64,000 nucleotides of DNA from DATCYX01 sp963714425 (GTDB lineage: Bacteria; Chloroflexota; Anaerolineae; Anaerolineales; UBA4823): NCBI GenBank assembly GCA_963714425.1, contig CAVQOI010000010.1, forward strand, positions 1 to 64,000. The letters run 5' to 3'. Below the pieces are notes generated by a model, which saw nothing but the letters and a program-made list of their open reading frames with translations, did no database searches and was not told the DNA's origin. The position numbers and the translations under genes were made by a program. Positions 9,215-18,223 of this stretch are shown one piece after another. Each line of letters opens with the position of its first letter. Positions within the stretch are counted from its first letter, which is position 1.

Positions 9215-9976
9215 CTAAAACTTCTGCATGGCTGCCTGTAGTAGCTGGCGGGCTTCGGGGGAAAACCAGCTATCCAGGAAGAGGCGGCTACACCTCTCGA
9301 GCTTTGCGGAGACCTGCTCCTGAATCTCCTCGAAGCGGCTGCGCTTGATGGCCGCGTAGGCGTTTTGGGGAAGGAACCCCAGAGATCTGGCAGTATTGAT
9401 TGCCGCTTCCAGCAGGCGTTCTTCGGGCTCGATGCCATCCACCAATCCCATCGCCAGCAGTTGCTCTGGAGGGTAAAATTCTCCTGCCTCCAGCACTTCC
9501 CGGGCATCGCGCCCGGAGATGAGCTGCCTGATGATGCACTCAGCCAAGAATGGAACGGGGACGCCCAGCTTCACCTCGTTAAGCCCCATCAACTTGTGCC
9601 CGTCGGCGATGATGCGGCGGTCGCAGCACAGCGCCAGGATGCAGCCTCCTGCAATGGCGTGTCCTGGGATAGCTGCCACACCTGGCTTGGGCAGCGAATA
9701 GAGCTGCATGCAGACGCGGTTGAATGCGCTGTAAAATCCAGCGAATACATCTCTCGGCAAATGGTATAGCGATGGGATGTCGAAACCGATCGAAAAGAGC
9801 TTAGAGTTAGCGCTGGTCAGGACAAGGGCGCGCAACTGCGGGTCGTTCTCCGCTGCAGCCAACGCCTCAGAGAACCGGATGACGATATCGCCATCGATGG
9901 CATTGGTCACACCCTTTTGCAGGGAAACGATCGCAATCCCATCCTGGATTTGGGTTTGGATGAAGTCTTTGCTCAT
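9215..9976 (-). CDS. enoyl-CoA hydratase/isomerase family protein
   Basis: 253 residues, crotonase fold. Visible hallmarks are ALVLTSANSKLFSIGFD (CoA/oxyanion region, near residue 60) and GHAIAGGCILALCCDRRIIA (second oxyanion-hole glycine, near 105-120). The hydratase glutamates are not clearly present: LNEVKLGVPVP follows at about 135, giving one acidic residue at the expected site. An isomerase or a variant hydratase is therefore possible. It is transcribed away from the TetR gene; the 141-bp gap between them holds the TetR promoter. Confidence 0.85.
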   Translation of the reverse strand: MSKDFIQTQIQDGIAIVSLQKGVTNAIDGDIVIRFSEALAAAENDPQLRALVLTSANSKLFSIGFDIPSLYHLPRDVFAGFYSAFNRVCMQLYSLPKPGVAAIPGHAIAGGCILALCCDRRIIADGHKLMGLNEVKLGVPVPFLAECIIRQLISGRDAREVLEAGEFYPPEQLLAMGLVDGIEPEERLLEAAINTARSLGFLPQNAYAAIKRSRFEEIQEQVSAKLERCSRLFLDSWFSPEARQLLQAAMQKF

Positions 9977-10055
9977 TCTTCACTCCCTGGCAATCATGCG
10001 CTTCCAGTATATTTATATGTATCAGATTATTTCATGTCGCAGGTACAACTTCCTC

Positions 10056-10105
10056 TTGACAATGGAAAAAGTTGGTGCTATATTAATAGCGACCAACGGT
10101 CGCTA
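10056..10105 (+). promoter_or_regulatory. TetR-gene promoter with overlapping operator
   Basis: TTGACA at 10056-10061, a 17-bp spacer and TATATT at 10079-10084, with an extended TGC before the -10. A perfect palindrome TAGCGACC-AAC-GGTCGCTA occupies 10087-10105, covering the predicted transcription start near 10091. This is the classic layout for autorepression by the TetR protein encoded 13 bp downstream. A related palindrome recurs at 10727-10747. Confidence 0.85.
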
Positions 10106-10117
10106 CTGGAGAGAATA

Positions 10118-10711
10118 ATGCCCAAAGGAATCCCTCTCACCGAAGAAGAACAGGCCCGCCGCCGCGGCGAGATCTTTGATGCTGCAGTTCCCCTAATCCT
10201 GGAGAAAGGCTTTGGCGAGACATCCATGCGCGAGATCGCCGCGGCGGCGGGGGTGGGAAAATCCACTCTGTACGATTACTTCCCCACCAAAGAGGATGTG
10301 CTGGTGTTCATCTTCGAGGAGCAGCTTAACCAGATCAACCACAAGGCGCTGGATATCGTTGCACAGGACATCCCAGCTGTGGAGCGGCTGCGCCAGGTCA
10401 TGGATATGCACCTTGGATACCTGCTCAAGAACCGCAAGCTCATGCTGTTCCTGGCTGTGGAAGTGCAGCGCCTCAGCCAGGACAGCCAGAAACGTATCCA
10501 GGTCAAGCGCTATGCCTATCAGGATATGCTGCGCAGCCTGATTGAGCAGGGCATCGCTGAGGGTGCTTTCAGACCAGTGAATGCCACCATGGCATCGAAG
10601 ATCCTGCTGGCGACGATGACGCCTGTCGTGTTCACCACGCGCCCGGTAGGGGCGCCGGAGGCAATGCTATCGCAGTCGTTGGATATCATCTTAAATGGGT
10701 TACATGCGTAA
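10118..10711 (+). CDS. TetR-family transcriptional regulator
   Basis: 197 residues. The N-terminal TetR HTH is at about residues 15-60 (RRGEIFDAAVPLILEKGFGE, then MREIAAAAGVGKSTLYDYFP). The C-terminal half is the helical ligand/dimerisation domain (LKNRKLMLFLAVEVQRL). The ATG at 10118 is preceded by GGAGAG and the promoter/operator described above; an upstream in-frame extension to 9917 would run through that promoter and is rejected. Because the operator is repeated between this gene and the dikinase-like gene, it probably represses both itself and the three or four genes downstream. Confidence 0.93.
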   Translation: MPKGIPLTEEEQARRRGEIFDAAVPLILEKGFGETSMREIAAAAGVGKSTLYDYFPTKEDVLVFIFEEQLNQINHKALDIVAQDIPAVERLRQVMDMHLGYLLKNRKLMLFLAVEVQRLSQDSQKRIQVKRYAYQDMLRSLIEQGIAEGAFRPVNATMASKILLATMTPVVFTTRPVGAPEAMLSQSLDIILNGLHA

Positions 10712-10726
10712 AATTTTTTACCTATC

Positions 10727-10747
10727 AAAGCGAACAATGGTCGCTTT
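10727..10747 (+). promoter_or_regulatory. second TetR-type operator
   Basis: AAAGCGA (10727-10733) and TCGCTTT (10741-10747) are perfect inverted arms around ACAATGG. The core AGCGA..A..GGTCGCT matches the operator at 10087-10105. It lies 16 bp after the TetR stop and 65 bp before the dikinase-like gene, where it could control a separate downstream promoter. Confidence 0.75.
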
Positions 10748-10811
10748 TACACGCTAGATTTGTGGCCTTTTCAGGTGATACGCAGTTGATAAATCATGAA
10801 TGAGGTGAAAG

Positions 10812-13448
10812 ATGACACTCGGAACCATTCTAGCTATTGATGATCCTCGCGCCACGCTCGAGAGCGTGGGTGGTAAGGGTGCTTCACTATCGCGCCTGGT
10901 GAGAGCCAAACTGCCCGTTCCCGGCGGGTATCATGTGACAACCCAAGCCTATCGCCGCTTCGTCGCTGAAAACAAGTTGGACGCAGATATCCTGTCTGCC
11001 CTGGAGGGAGTGAACGTCGCCAAGCCCGCCAGCCTGGAAGCTGCCTCGCTAGCCATCCAGCATATGTTTCTTCAAGGGCGCATCCCGGAGGAGGTTGCCG
11101 GCGATATCGTTGCAGCGTACGGAGCTCTGCCGGAGAGCGACCCAGCGGTAGCTGTGCGTTCATCGGCTACTGCGGAAGATCTGCCTGAGGCCTCCTTTGC
11201 GGGGCAGCAGGAGACCTACCTCAACATCAGCGGCGCGGACGCTGTGCTGGAAGCGACCCGCAAATGCTGGGCCAGCCTGTGGACGGCGCGCGCTATCGGC
11301 TACCGCCTCCGCCAGGGCATCCGCGCAGAGGGTGTGGCTTTGGCGGTGGTGGTGCAGCTGCTGGCGCCGGCTGAAGCAGCCGGTATCCTATTCACAGCCA
11401 ATCCCCTCAACGGGCGGCGCGACCAGGTGGTGATCAATGCAGCCTGGGGGCTGGGGGAGGCCGTAGTGGGCGGGGAGGTCACGCCTGACGCCCTCACCGT
11501 GAATAAGACAGACGGCAGGGTGTTTGAGCGCCGGACAGCCATCAAGCAGGTAATGACCGTTCGCGTGGATGGCAGCACTGAGGAGCAGCCTGTGCCGGAA
11601 AGCCTGCAGGGCGTGCCCGTCCTGGATGACAACTCGGCTGCCGAACTCACCCGTCTGGCGGTCAAGATTGAGGACCTGTACGGCATGCCCATGGACATCG
11701 AGTGGGCATATGTGGATGGGAAGTTCGCCATCTTGCAGGCGCGCCCAATCACGGCACTGCCAGAACCCGAGGAGGAGATCTCCGATGAATGGCGCATGCC
11801 GGAACCGAAAGGCCGGTATATGCGCACCAGCATTATCGACCTGATGCCCGACCCGCTCAGCCCGCTGTTCGCCAGCCTGGGCTTGAATGCCATTGAACGG
11901 GGTATCGGAAAGATGGCTGCTGACCTGTTCAACATGCCGCGGGATTCATTCTCGGGCGTTCTGGTCACCATCAACGGCTATGGCTACTACAGCGCTGGCT
12001 TTAGCGGGCGGCAGTGGTGGCTGATGCTCACGCGCATGGCCCCAGCCATCCCGCGCATGTTTCGAAAGGGCGTGCCTTACTGGCGCGAGGGAGCTTACCC
12101 GTTCTACAAGGCGGCTGCAGAGCGCTGGAGCAGGCAACCCTTACAGGAACTCCCGGTCTCCGAGCTGTGGAAAGGCGTGCACGATGTGTTGGATGCGTTC
12201 GGACAGCACCTGGCGTCGCTGATGGCAAGCACCATGGGCCCTTCGGCGGGCAGCGAGATGCTGTTCACACGCGTCTACGAGAAGCTTGCGCGGCGGGAAG
12301 GAGACCCCGAGGCGCCGGTGTTCCTGATGGGCTTTAACAGCCTGCCCATCCAGGCGGAGAAGGCGCTCTACGACCTAGCCGAATGGTGCCAGGAGGGTGA
12401 GGCGCTGGCGGCATATCTAAAGAATAGCCCCACCGATGAGATCACCGAGGAGTGGAACCTGATGCAAGCGCCTGCCGGGGTACCTGAGGGGCTGTGGGAG
12501 GCCTGGCGCAAGCGCTTTGGTGAGCATCTTGAGCGCTTTGGATACTCGATATACGACCTGGATTTCGCCAAGCCGCTGCCCATGGACGAGCCCGCTCCCA
12601 TCCTGGAGGCACTGAAGCTGTTCATGGGGGCAGGGGGCACGAGCCCGCACGAGCGCCAGGCGGCGTACATTCACCGGCGTGAGCAGGCAGAAGAGAACGT
12701 GCGCTCGCGCCTTAAGGGGATCAAGCGCTGGGCCTTCGAGAAGACATTGAGTTGGGCGCAGACGCTTGCCCCGCTGCGCGAGGACGGCATCTCCGAGATC
12801 GGGCTAGGTATTCCGGTGTTGCACCGGCTGCTGGGAGAGATAGCCCGGCGCCTGGTGCAGGCGGGTGCCATTCAGCAGGCAGGGGACATCTACTGGCTGG
12901 AGCAGGCTGAGGTGGAGTCATTGGTGGTGGGACTGGATGATAGCGGGAAGTTACCCCTTAAAGTCGAGAGCGTGAAAGAACGCAAAGCGCTGTGGCGCGG
13001 GCGCAAGCGCATGACCCCGCCGCCCCAGCTGCCACTGGGTAAAAATAAATATATGGGCTTTGATGCAGGCATATTCCTGGCGAGCAGCGAAGGCAGCTCC
13101 GAAGGCAACCGTCTGAAGGGTGTGCCCACCAGCCCAGGCGTGGTAACGGGGGCGGCGCGCGTGCTGCACGGACCGCAGGACTTCGACCAAATGCAGGTTG
13201 GAGATATCCTGGTGGCTGGGATCACCACGCCAGCCTGGACGCCGCTCTTTGCTCTGGCAGCGGGAGTGGTCACTGATGTAGGCGGTCCGCTCAGCCATGG
13301 CTCGATTGTGGCACGCGAGTACGGCATCCCGGCGGTGATGGGCACCGGCGTGGCGACCCGGCGCATCCGCAGCGGGCAGATCATCACCGTGGACGGCGGG
13401 GCAGGGACGGTGATTGTGCAGGAGGACGCCGTCGACGAGCCAGCTTGA
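10812..13448 (+). CDS. PEP-synthase-like dikinase with rifampin phosphotransferase (Rph) architecture
   Basis: 878 residues. The N-terminal PPDK/PEP-synthase ATP-grasp domain spans about 1-330 (VGGKGASLSRLV, AVRSSATAEDLPEASFAGQQ, IEWAYVDGKFAILQARPIT). A large central region at about 345-745 has no PEP-synthase counterpart. The mobile phosphohistidine domain is at the extreme C-terminus: GGPLSHGSIVAREYGIPAV, His829. True PEP synthases carry this His in mid-sequence and end in a PEP/pyruvate-binding barrel, which is absent here. The order ATP-grasp / substrate domain / C-terminal His and the length (Listeria Rph is 867) match rifampin phosphotransferase. The central sequence is clearly divergent, so the substrate could be another hydroxylated antibiotic. 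The ATG is preceded by GAGGTGAAAG. It is controlled, by inference, by the adjacent TetR and is followed by an efflux pump. Confidence 0.82.
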   Translation: MTLGTILAIDDPRATLESVGGKGASLSRLVRAKLPVPGGYHVTTQAYRRFVAENKLDADILSALEGVNVAKPASLEAASLAIQHMFLQGRIPEEVAGDIVAAYGALPESDPAVAVRSSATAEDLPEASFAGQQETYLNISGADAVLEATRKCWASLWTARAIGYRLRQGIRAEGVALAVVVQLLAPAEAAGILFTANPLNGRRDQVVINAAWGLGEAVVGGEVTPDALTVNKTDGRVFERRTAIKQVMTVRVDGSTEEQPVPESLQGVPVLDDNSAAELTRLAVKIEDLYGMPMDIEWAYVDGKFAILQARPITALPEPEEEISDEWRMPEPKGRYMRTSIIDLMPDPLSPLFASLGLNAIERGIGKMAADLFNMPRDSFSGVLVTINGYGYYSAGFSGRQWWLMLTRMAPAIPRMFRKGVPYWREGAYPFYKAAAERWSRQPLQELPVSELWKGVHDVLDAFGQHLASLMASTMGPSAGSEMLFTRVYEKLARREGDPEAPVFLMGFNSLPIQAEKALYDLAEWCQEGEALAAYLKNSPTDEITEEWNLMQAPAGVPEGLWEAWRKRFGEHLERFGYSIYDLDFAKPLPMDEPAPILEALKLFMGAGGTSPHERQAAYIHRREQAEENVRSRLKGIKRWAFEKTLSWAQTLAPLREDGISEIGLGIPVLHRLLGEIARRLVQAGAIQQAGDIYWLEQAEVESLVVGLDDSGKLPLKVESVKERKALWRGRKRMTPPPQLPLGKNKYMGFDAGIFLASSEGSSEGNRLKGVPTSPGVVTGAARVLHGPQDFDQMQVGDILVAGITTPAWTPLFALAAGVVTDVGGPLSHGSIVAREYGIPAVMGTGVATRRIRSGQIITVDGGAGTVIVQEDAVDEPA

Positions 13449-13484
13449 TTGACCGACGAGTGAAAAGGTGGGTGAGGGGTGGGT

Positions 13485-14720
13485 ATGTTGGGCATGGGCA
13501 ACAAGAATGTCTTGATCCTGTCGTTCGTGTTGCTTGTGGCTATGCTTGGCTACGGGATGGTCATGCCCATCATGCCGTTCTACATCGAGCGACTCGGTGT
13601 GGGCGGCACCGAACTCGGCTGGCTGATGTCCACTTATTCGCTCATGCAACTCTTCTGCGCACCCACCTGGGGTATTCTCTCCGACCGCTACGGGCGCAAA
13701 CCCATCCTATCCATCGGCGTGCTCGGCTATGCCGTCACCCTATTCGTGTTCGGTCTCGCCAAAACTTTCGCCATGCTCTTCATCGCCCGTTCGCTCTCGG
13801 GCGTTCTCTCCTCTGCAATGATGCCTACCGCGATGGCCTATATCGGCGACAACACCCCACAAAAAGAGAAAAGTAAAGATATGGGCCAGCTCGGCGCGAT
13901 GGTTGGGGTGGGAATTATCCTGGGTCCATTGATGGGCGGTTTGCTTTCCACGAATTCTCTCTCGTTGCCATTTTTTATCGGATCCGGACTGGCCTTCTTG
14001 GCGCTCCTGCTCGTGATCTTCCTTTTGCCCGAATCAAGAGTCGCATCCGTCACGACAGGGGATCGGTCTGCCTCATATGGACAGATTCCAATCGATCAAC
14101 CTGTTCCTGTAAGTGCCTCGCATCCACCTCGCACCCTCGACATTTACATGCGCGTCCTGCTCGGCCCGACAGGGATTCTGTTGCTGCTCATCTTCATCAT
14201 GGGTTTCGGCATGACCAACTTTCAGGGCATGATCGGTTTATACGTCGTGGACAAATTTGCTTTCGACACAAAACAAGTCGGAGCGATTTGGATGGTGATG
14301 GGCATCGTGTTAATCGTTGCACAAGGAGTCCTGGTTGGCCCGCTCACAAAAAAACTGGGCGATCCGATACTCATAAAGATCGGTTTGCTCGGAGGCGCCA
14401 TCGGCTTTATACTTGTTACACTGGCTGCTGATTTCACGACCACCCTACTTGCGCTTGGCTTCTTCACATTCACCCTCGCGCTGATTGGACCGCCTCTAAA
14501 CTCATACCTCTCCGCATTTGCTGGTGAGCATCAAGGCGCGACCATGGGATTGAACAGCGCCATGAACAGTCTGGGCCGCGTGGTCGGCCCACTATGGGGA
14601 GGTTACATCTACGATATTAACATCGAATATCCATTCTTCAGCGGAGCGGCGACTCTCCTGTTCGCGTTGCTGGTCAGCCTGTTTGGATTGCAGAAACCGC
14701 CCAAGGAGAGACTGACCTAG
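13485..14720 (+). CDS. MFS multidrug/tetracycline-type efflux transporter
   Basis: 411 residues, about 12 membrane segments. The TetA/DHA1 motifs are visible: GYGMVMPIMPFY in TM1, the A-motif GILSDRYGRKPIL (near residue 63) and the antiporter-type motif GVGIILGPLMGGLL in TM5 (near 144-157). This points to proton-drug antiport. The start is the ATG at 13485 with GAGGGGTGG just upstream; a GTG 6 bp earlier is possible. It follows the Rph-like gene by 36 bp and its stop abuts the next ATG, so it is inside the putative TetR-controlled operon. Its base composition looks more AT-rich than the Rph-like gene, hinting at a separate origin. Confidence 0.88.
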   Translation: MLGMGNKNVLILSFVLLVAMLGYGMVMPIMPFYIERLGVGGTELGWLMSTYSLMQLFCAPTWGILSDRYGRKPILSIGVLGYAVTLFVFGLAKTFAMLFIARSLSGVLSSAMMPTAMAYIGDNTPQKEKSKDMGQLGAMVGVGIILGPLMGGLLSTNSLSLPFFIGSGLAFLALLLVIFLLPESRVASVTTGDRSASYGQIPIDQPVPVSASHPPRTLDIYMRVLLGPTGILLLLIFIMGFGMTNFQGMIGLYVVDKFAFDTKQVGAIWMVMGIVLIVAQGVLVGPLTKKLGDPILIKIGLLGGAIGFILVTLAADFTTTLLALGFFTFTLALIGPPLNSYLSAFAGEHQGATMGLNSAMNSLGRVVGPLWGGYIYDINIEYPFFSGAATLLFALLVSLFGLQKPPKERLT

Positions 14721-16472
14721 ATGCTCCCAAAAATTGCCTTCTTATTCATCTTCGCCTTGCTGCTGGTTGGCTGCAGACCGGCTGCGACTGCCACACCCGC
14801 TTCTACGACGACCGAGCTGCTTCCGGGAACGTTTTCATTGCCGCTCCGATTCGACAGCTTGATGAACGGGTTCGACTTCGACGCGCCGGTGGATGAGGCT
14901 GCTTTTACCCCCGCGGAGGGGGCAACCTTACCAGTGCATATTTTCGAGGGCCGCCTGGAACTGCTTGGAGAAAAAGGCGGCGGCCAAATTCAGGTGCTCC
15001 AGGGCGAATTAGAGCCAGAACACGCTTACATTCCAGAGTTCAATTTTGAGTTCGTGCAAAGCGATGGCTACCTGATCCCCGTTCGGCGTGGTTTGATTGT
15101 AGCCGACCATCCCCGATGGAATATCCATCTCGAGCCGGGGCGCGTCTGGCAGGAAGTTGGCGACGGCGGTTTTTCGCGCGCTTCCATTCCCTTTGCGCTG
15201 ACGGTCAAGGGCGGCAATGCCACCTTCAATGGCGCGTTGACCTTTCTGTTCGATGAGCAGCGCGTATCGAAGGTTTGGTATCAGATCACCCAGGAAACCA
15301 CCACCAACACCCGCGCCAACTTGTGGGGCTTGCTTGAAGCCATCTATCATCCGCGCCCGATCGCCGGTGTGGACAAAATCCGGGCTGATTTCGCTGCCGA
15401 GCTGGCTGCCCGCCTGCCAGTCAAACCCATTCAGGCGCTGGCCGAAGATTACCCCGGAGTGGATGTGGCTGCTTTCGGGCGCGGCGTCACCCCCGAGCAC
15501 ATGACCTGGTACGGTGTGGTAATGAACGGGATCAACTACCTCGGCGGCTGCCAGACGCGCTTCGGGGTCTATCCCTACTGTGAAACCATGCGCGCCACTT
15601 CCTATTCCACCGCCAAATCTGTCTTCGTCAGCGTAGCGCTGATGCGATTAGCGCAGAAATACGGTCCCGAAGTAACCAGCTTGCTGATAAAAGATTACGT
15701 CCCCGAATCCGCAGCCAGCGCTGGCGATTGGGAAAGGGTGACGTTCAATCACGTGATAGACATGTCCAGCGGCAATTACATCTCCGCCGGGTTCATGACC
15801 GACGATACCAGCTCGAAAATGGGCGAGTTCTTCAGCGCACAACCCTACGCCGCGCGTATCAAGGCGGCTTTTGATTGTCCGCACCTTGCTGACCCAGGCG
15901 CACGCTGGGTCTACCGCACCAGCGACACGTTCATCCTCGCCCGCGCCCTGCACAACTACTTGCAAACCCAGCAAGGCGCGGAAGCCGATATTTTCCAATT
16001 TGTGGTGGACGAAGTCTATCGCCCGCTCGGTCTTGGTCCCGGCGCATTCTCCACCATGCGCACCGCCGACCAGAATTGGCGCGGGCAGGCCGAGGGCGGC
16101 TATGGCTTGTGGTGGATTCCCGACGATATCGCCAAGATCGCCATGTTGTTGAATAATAACGGCAGGATAATTGGCGGTGAGCAAATCTTGCACGCCGATC
16201 TGCTGGAGGCGACTTTGCAACAAGCGCCTGACGATCGCGGGGTAATGATTGACAGCCAGCGTATGTACAACAACGCTTTCTGGGCCAACCACTACACCCA
16301 GGCCAACGGTTTCGCCTGCGAGTTCTGGGTGCCGCAAATGCTCGGTGTCAGCGGCAATGTGGTGGCTTTGTTCCCCAACGGAGTCACCTATTACTATTTC
16401 AGCGACAATCGCGAGTTCACCTGGGATGCTGCTTTGCGCGAGGCGGACAAGATCATTCCCCTCTGCCCGTAG
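14721..16472 (+). CDS. lipoprotein with beta-lactamase-family serine hydrolase domain
   Basis: 583 residues. The N-terminus is a lipoprotein signal with lipobox LLLVGC (Cys18), then a Thr/Ala-rich linker, so it is anchored outside the membrane. Residues ~45-200 form an uncharacterised beta-rich region. From ~260 on it resembles class C beta-lactamase-like hydrolases, with the nucleophile motif SYSTAKSV (Ser-x-x-Lys) near residue 298. The exact Tyr and third motif are not obvious. The ATG directly follows the efflux gene's stop (TAGATG), implying translational coupling. In this setting a drug-hydrolysing or cell-wall role is possible but unproven; esterases and peptidases share the fold. Confidence 0.8.
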   Translation: MLPKIAFLFIFALLLVGCRPAATATPASTTTELLPGTFSLPLRFDSLMNGFDFDAPVDEAAFTPAEGATLPVHIFEGRLELLGEKGGGQIQVLQGELEPEHAYIPEFNFEFVQSDGYLIPVRRGLIVADHPRWNIHLEPGRVWQEVGDGGFSRASIPFALTVKGGNATFNGALTFLFDEQRVSKVWYQITQETTTNTRANLWGLLEAIYHPRPIAGVDKIRADFAAELAARLPVKPIQALAEDYPGVDVAAFGRGVTPEHMTWYGVVMNGINYLGGCQTRFGVYPYCETMRATSYSTAKSVFVSVALMRLAQKYGPEVTSLLIKDYVPESAASAGDWERVTFNHVIDMSSGNYISAGFMTDDTSSKMGEFFSAQPYAARIKAAFDCPHLADPGARWVYRTSDTFILARALHNYLQTQQGAEADIFQFVVDEVYRPLGLGPGAFSTMRTADQNWRGQAEGGYGLWWIPDDIAKIAMLLNNNGRIIGGEQILHADLLEATLQQAPDDRGVMIDSQRMYNNAFWANHYTQANGFACEFWVPQMLGVSGNVVALFPNGVTYYYFSDNREFTWDAALREADKIIPLCP

Positions 16473-16602
16473 CAACACCTGGATTGGGTATGAAAACGAA
16501 ATTGATTGCAACTGCTTCGAGTGTCATGCTTCTCGTGGCTGGCATCCCGAACCCTAAACGGATAATCGTGCAGCCAAGATACAATCGCTAGAAAGAGGAA
16601 AA

Positions 16603-17127
16603 ATGGAAAAAATCGACTTGCACTCGATAGATGGTCACAAGTTCGACAAGCCGACAAGGCGCGCCTTGACTTACCGGGAGCGCTTTGAACTCGAGTACGC
16701 TTCACACTTCATTCCATACTTAAAAGTTCTTGAGCAGGAAATTGGCCGTGAAAAGGTTATTGAAACCTTGACCAAGCTGGCTCTCCTTGAGGCCGAAGAG
16801 TATGCCCGCTCTGTTGTCGAATCCAAAGGGAAGAACGATTTGACCGTGTTCAAGGATGATTACAGCCCCACCACTCCTGGAATGAGTGACATCTTGACCA
16901 TCGAAGTGATGGAAGATACGGAGCAAGCCTATGGAATCAAGATAACCGAGTGTCTTTGGGCTGATGTTTTTAGAGCAGCGGGAGCGGCTGAATATGGCTA
17001 TGCAGCGGTGTGTTCAGGCGATGTTCCCTTCGCGCATTTCATCAACTCCCAAATTCATCTCGATTTAGACGGGACCATTATGGAGGGGAAACACTTTTGT
17101 ATGCTGCGCTACTTCGTCAAGCCATGA
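16603..17127 (+). CDS. L-2-amino-thiazoline-4-carboxylic acid hydrolase-like protein
   Basis: 174 residues. The C-terminal pattern GYAAVCSGDVPFAHFINSQI followed by MEGKHFCMLRYFVKP is typical of the ATC hydrolase-like family (small cytosolic proteins named after one characterised member acting on a cysteine precursor). Two conserved cysteines (CSGD and HFCMLRY) and acidic residues are kept. The start is the ATG at 16603 with AGAGGAAAA just before it. It lies alone between the lipoprotein gene and convergent degV. Most family members have no proven activity, so function is by name only. Confidence 0.7.
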   Translation: MEKIDLHSIDGHKFDKPTRRALTYRERFELEYASHFIPYLKVLEQEIGREKVIETLTKLALLEAEEYARSVVESKGKNDLTVFKDDYSPTTPGMSDILTIEVMEDTEQAYGIKITECLWADVFRAAGAAEYGYAAVCSGDVPFAHFINSQIHLDLDGTIMEGKHFCMLRYFVKP

Positions 17128-17142
17128 GGCTGCCGGGCGCGA

Positions 17143-18008
17143 TTACCTGATCTCTTCGAGCAGGTGGGCAGGGGCGACCACAGCGCCGACGATCTTGGGC
17201 CCGGTGTGCACACCCAGGACGGGTGAGATGCGCAGGATTTCCAGAGTGGGCGACGTTCAGACCGCTCTTTGAGCAGGTCTGCCATGAAGTTGGCTTGCTC
17301 CTCGAACCTGCCGTGCATCACCGAGACCCATACCGGTGTATCCAGGCTGTACAGCCCGGAGAGGTGCCTGGCGATCTCATCCATGGACCGGCCGATGGTG
17401 CGTGCCCTCCCGACGGTGCTGTACTTGCCATCGTTTCGATCAACATGGATGATAGGCTTGATGTTGAGCAAGGAGCCAGCCAGGGCTTGCACGCGCCCGA
17501 TGCGCCCACCGCGCCTCAGGTAGGTGAGGGTATCCAGGGTGTAGACCACCTCGGTGGCTTTGCGGATGGCCTCCAGGCGCTCGGTGATCAGGCTCATGTT
17601 CCAGCCGGCTTTGAGGGCTCGGGCGGCAACCAAAACCTGGAAGCGTTGCCCGCCAGAAAGAGTGAAGCTATCTACTACGTGCACCAGACCTGCTTTGAGC
17701 TCCTGGGCAGCCAGGCGGGCGGCGTTAACCGTGCCACTTAATCCGGAGGAGATGTGGATGGAGAGAATCTCTTCGCCCATGGCTGCCAGCTTGTGATAGA
17801 TCTCAGCAAAGGCGCCGGCAGATGGGTGGGCGGTGGAGGGGATGTCGGGCTGCATGCTTTCCAGGCGGTGGTAAAACTGGTCGGCGGTGAGACCATCTGA
17901 GCTTACCTCGCCATCGGGGAAGTGGATATATAGTGGGGCGATGGTGACGTCGAGGGCCTGCGCCTCCTCGGGGGTCAGATCGGCGGCGGCGTCGGTGACA
18001 ATTTTCAT
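17143..18008 (-). CDS. DegV-family fatty-acid-binding protein, C-terminal frameshift
   Basis: DegV proteins bind fatty acids, in some bacteria as FakB partners of a fatty-acid kinase. Residues 1-245 are typical: KIVTDAAADLTPEEA, the Ser-rich loop HISSGLSGTVNAARLAA near 85-100, and TLTYLRRGGRIG near 160. Near 17240-17255 the frame changes: as read, it ends in junk (stop at 17109), while the -1 frame continues as EILRISPVLGVHTGPKIVGA to a TAA at 17143. Restoring one base gives 288 residues, the normal family size. A sequencing deletion is the simplest explanation; a real pseudogene is the alternative. No fatty-acid kinase gene is in the window. Confidence 0.85.
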
Positions 18009-18223
18009 GGGTTACCTTTCGTTATGGAGAAATTCACAGGTTATTCAAGGCCCTTTATATCACCGAATGGCTGTAAGTAAAGGGTGAATGGACGAAGGCT
18101 CGTTAGACGATGAGCCCCCGCTCCTCCAATTGGGATGGAACATCATGGAGCTTGGACGAGCTGGCGCCCTCCTGGTGTGTACGATTTTCACATCGATGGG
18201 GAGGGCGCCGGTGGCGCAGGAGC

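Noticed and set aside
9917..10117. N-terminal extension of the TetR gene
   Set aside because: It would run through a consensus promoter and its operator, and has no TetR homology.
10812..13448. Ordinary PEP synthase (ppsA)
   Set aside because: The phosphohistidine domain is at the extreme C-terminus and the PEP/pyruvate barrel is missing.
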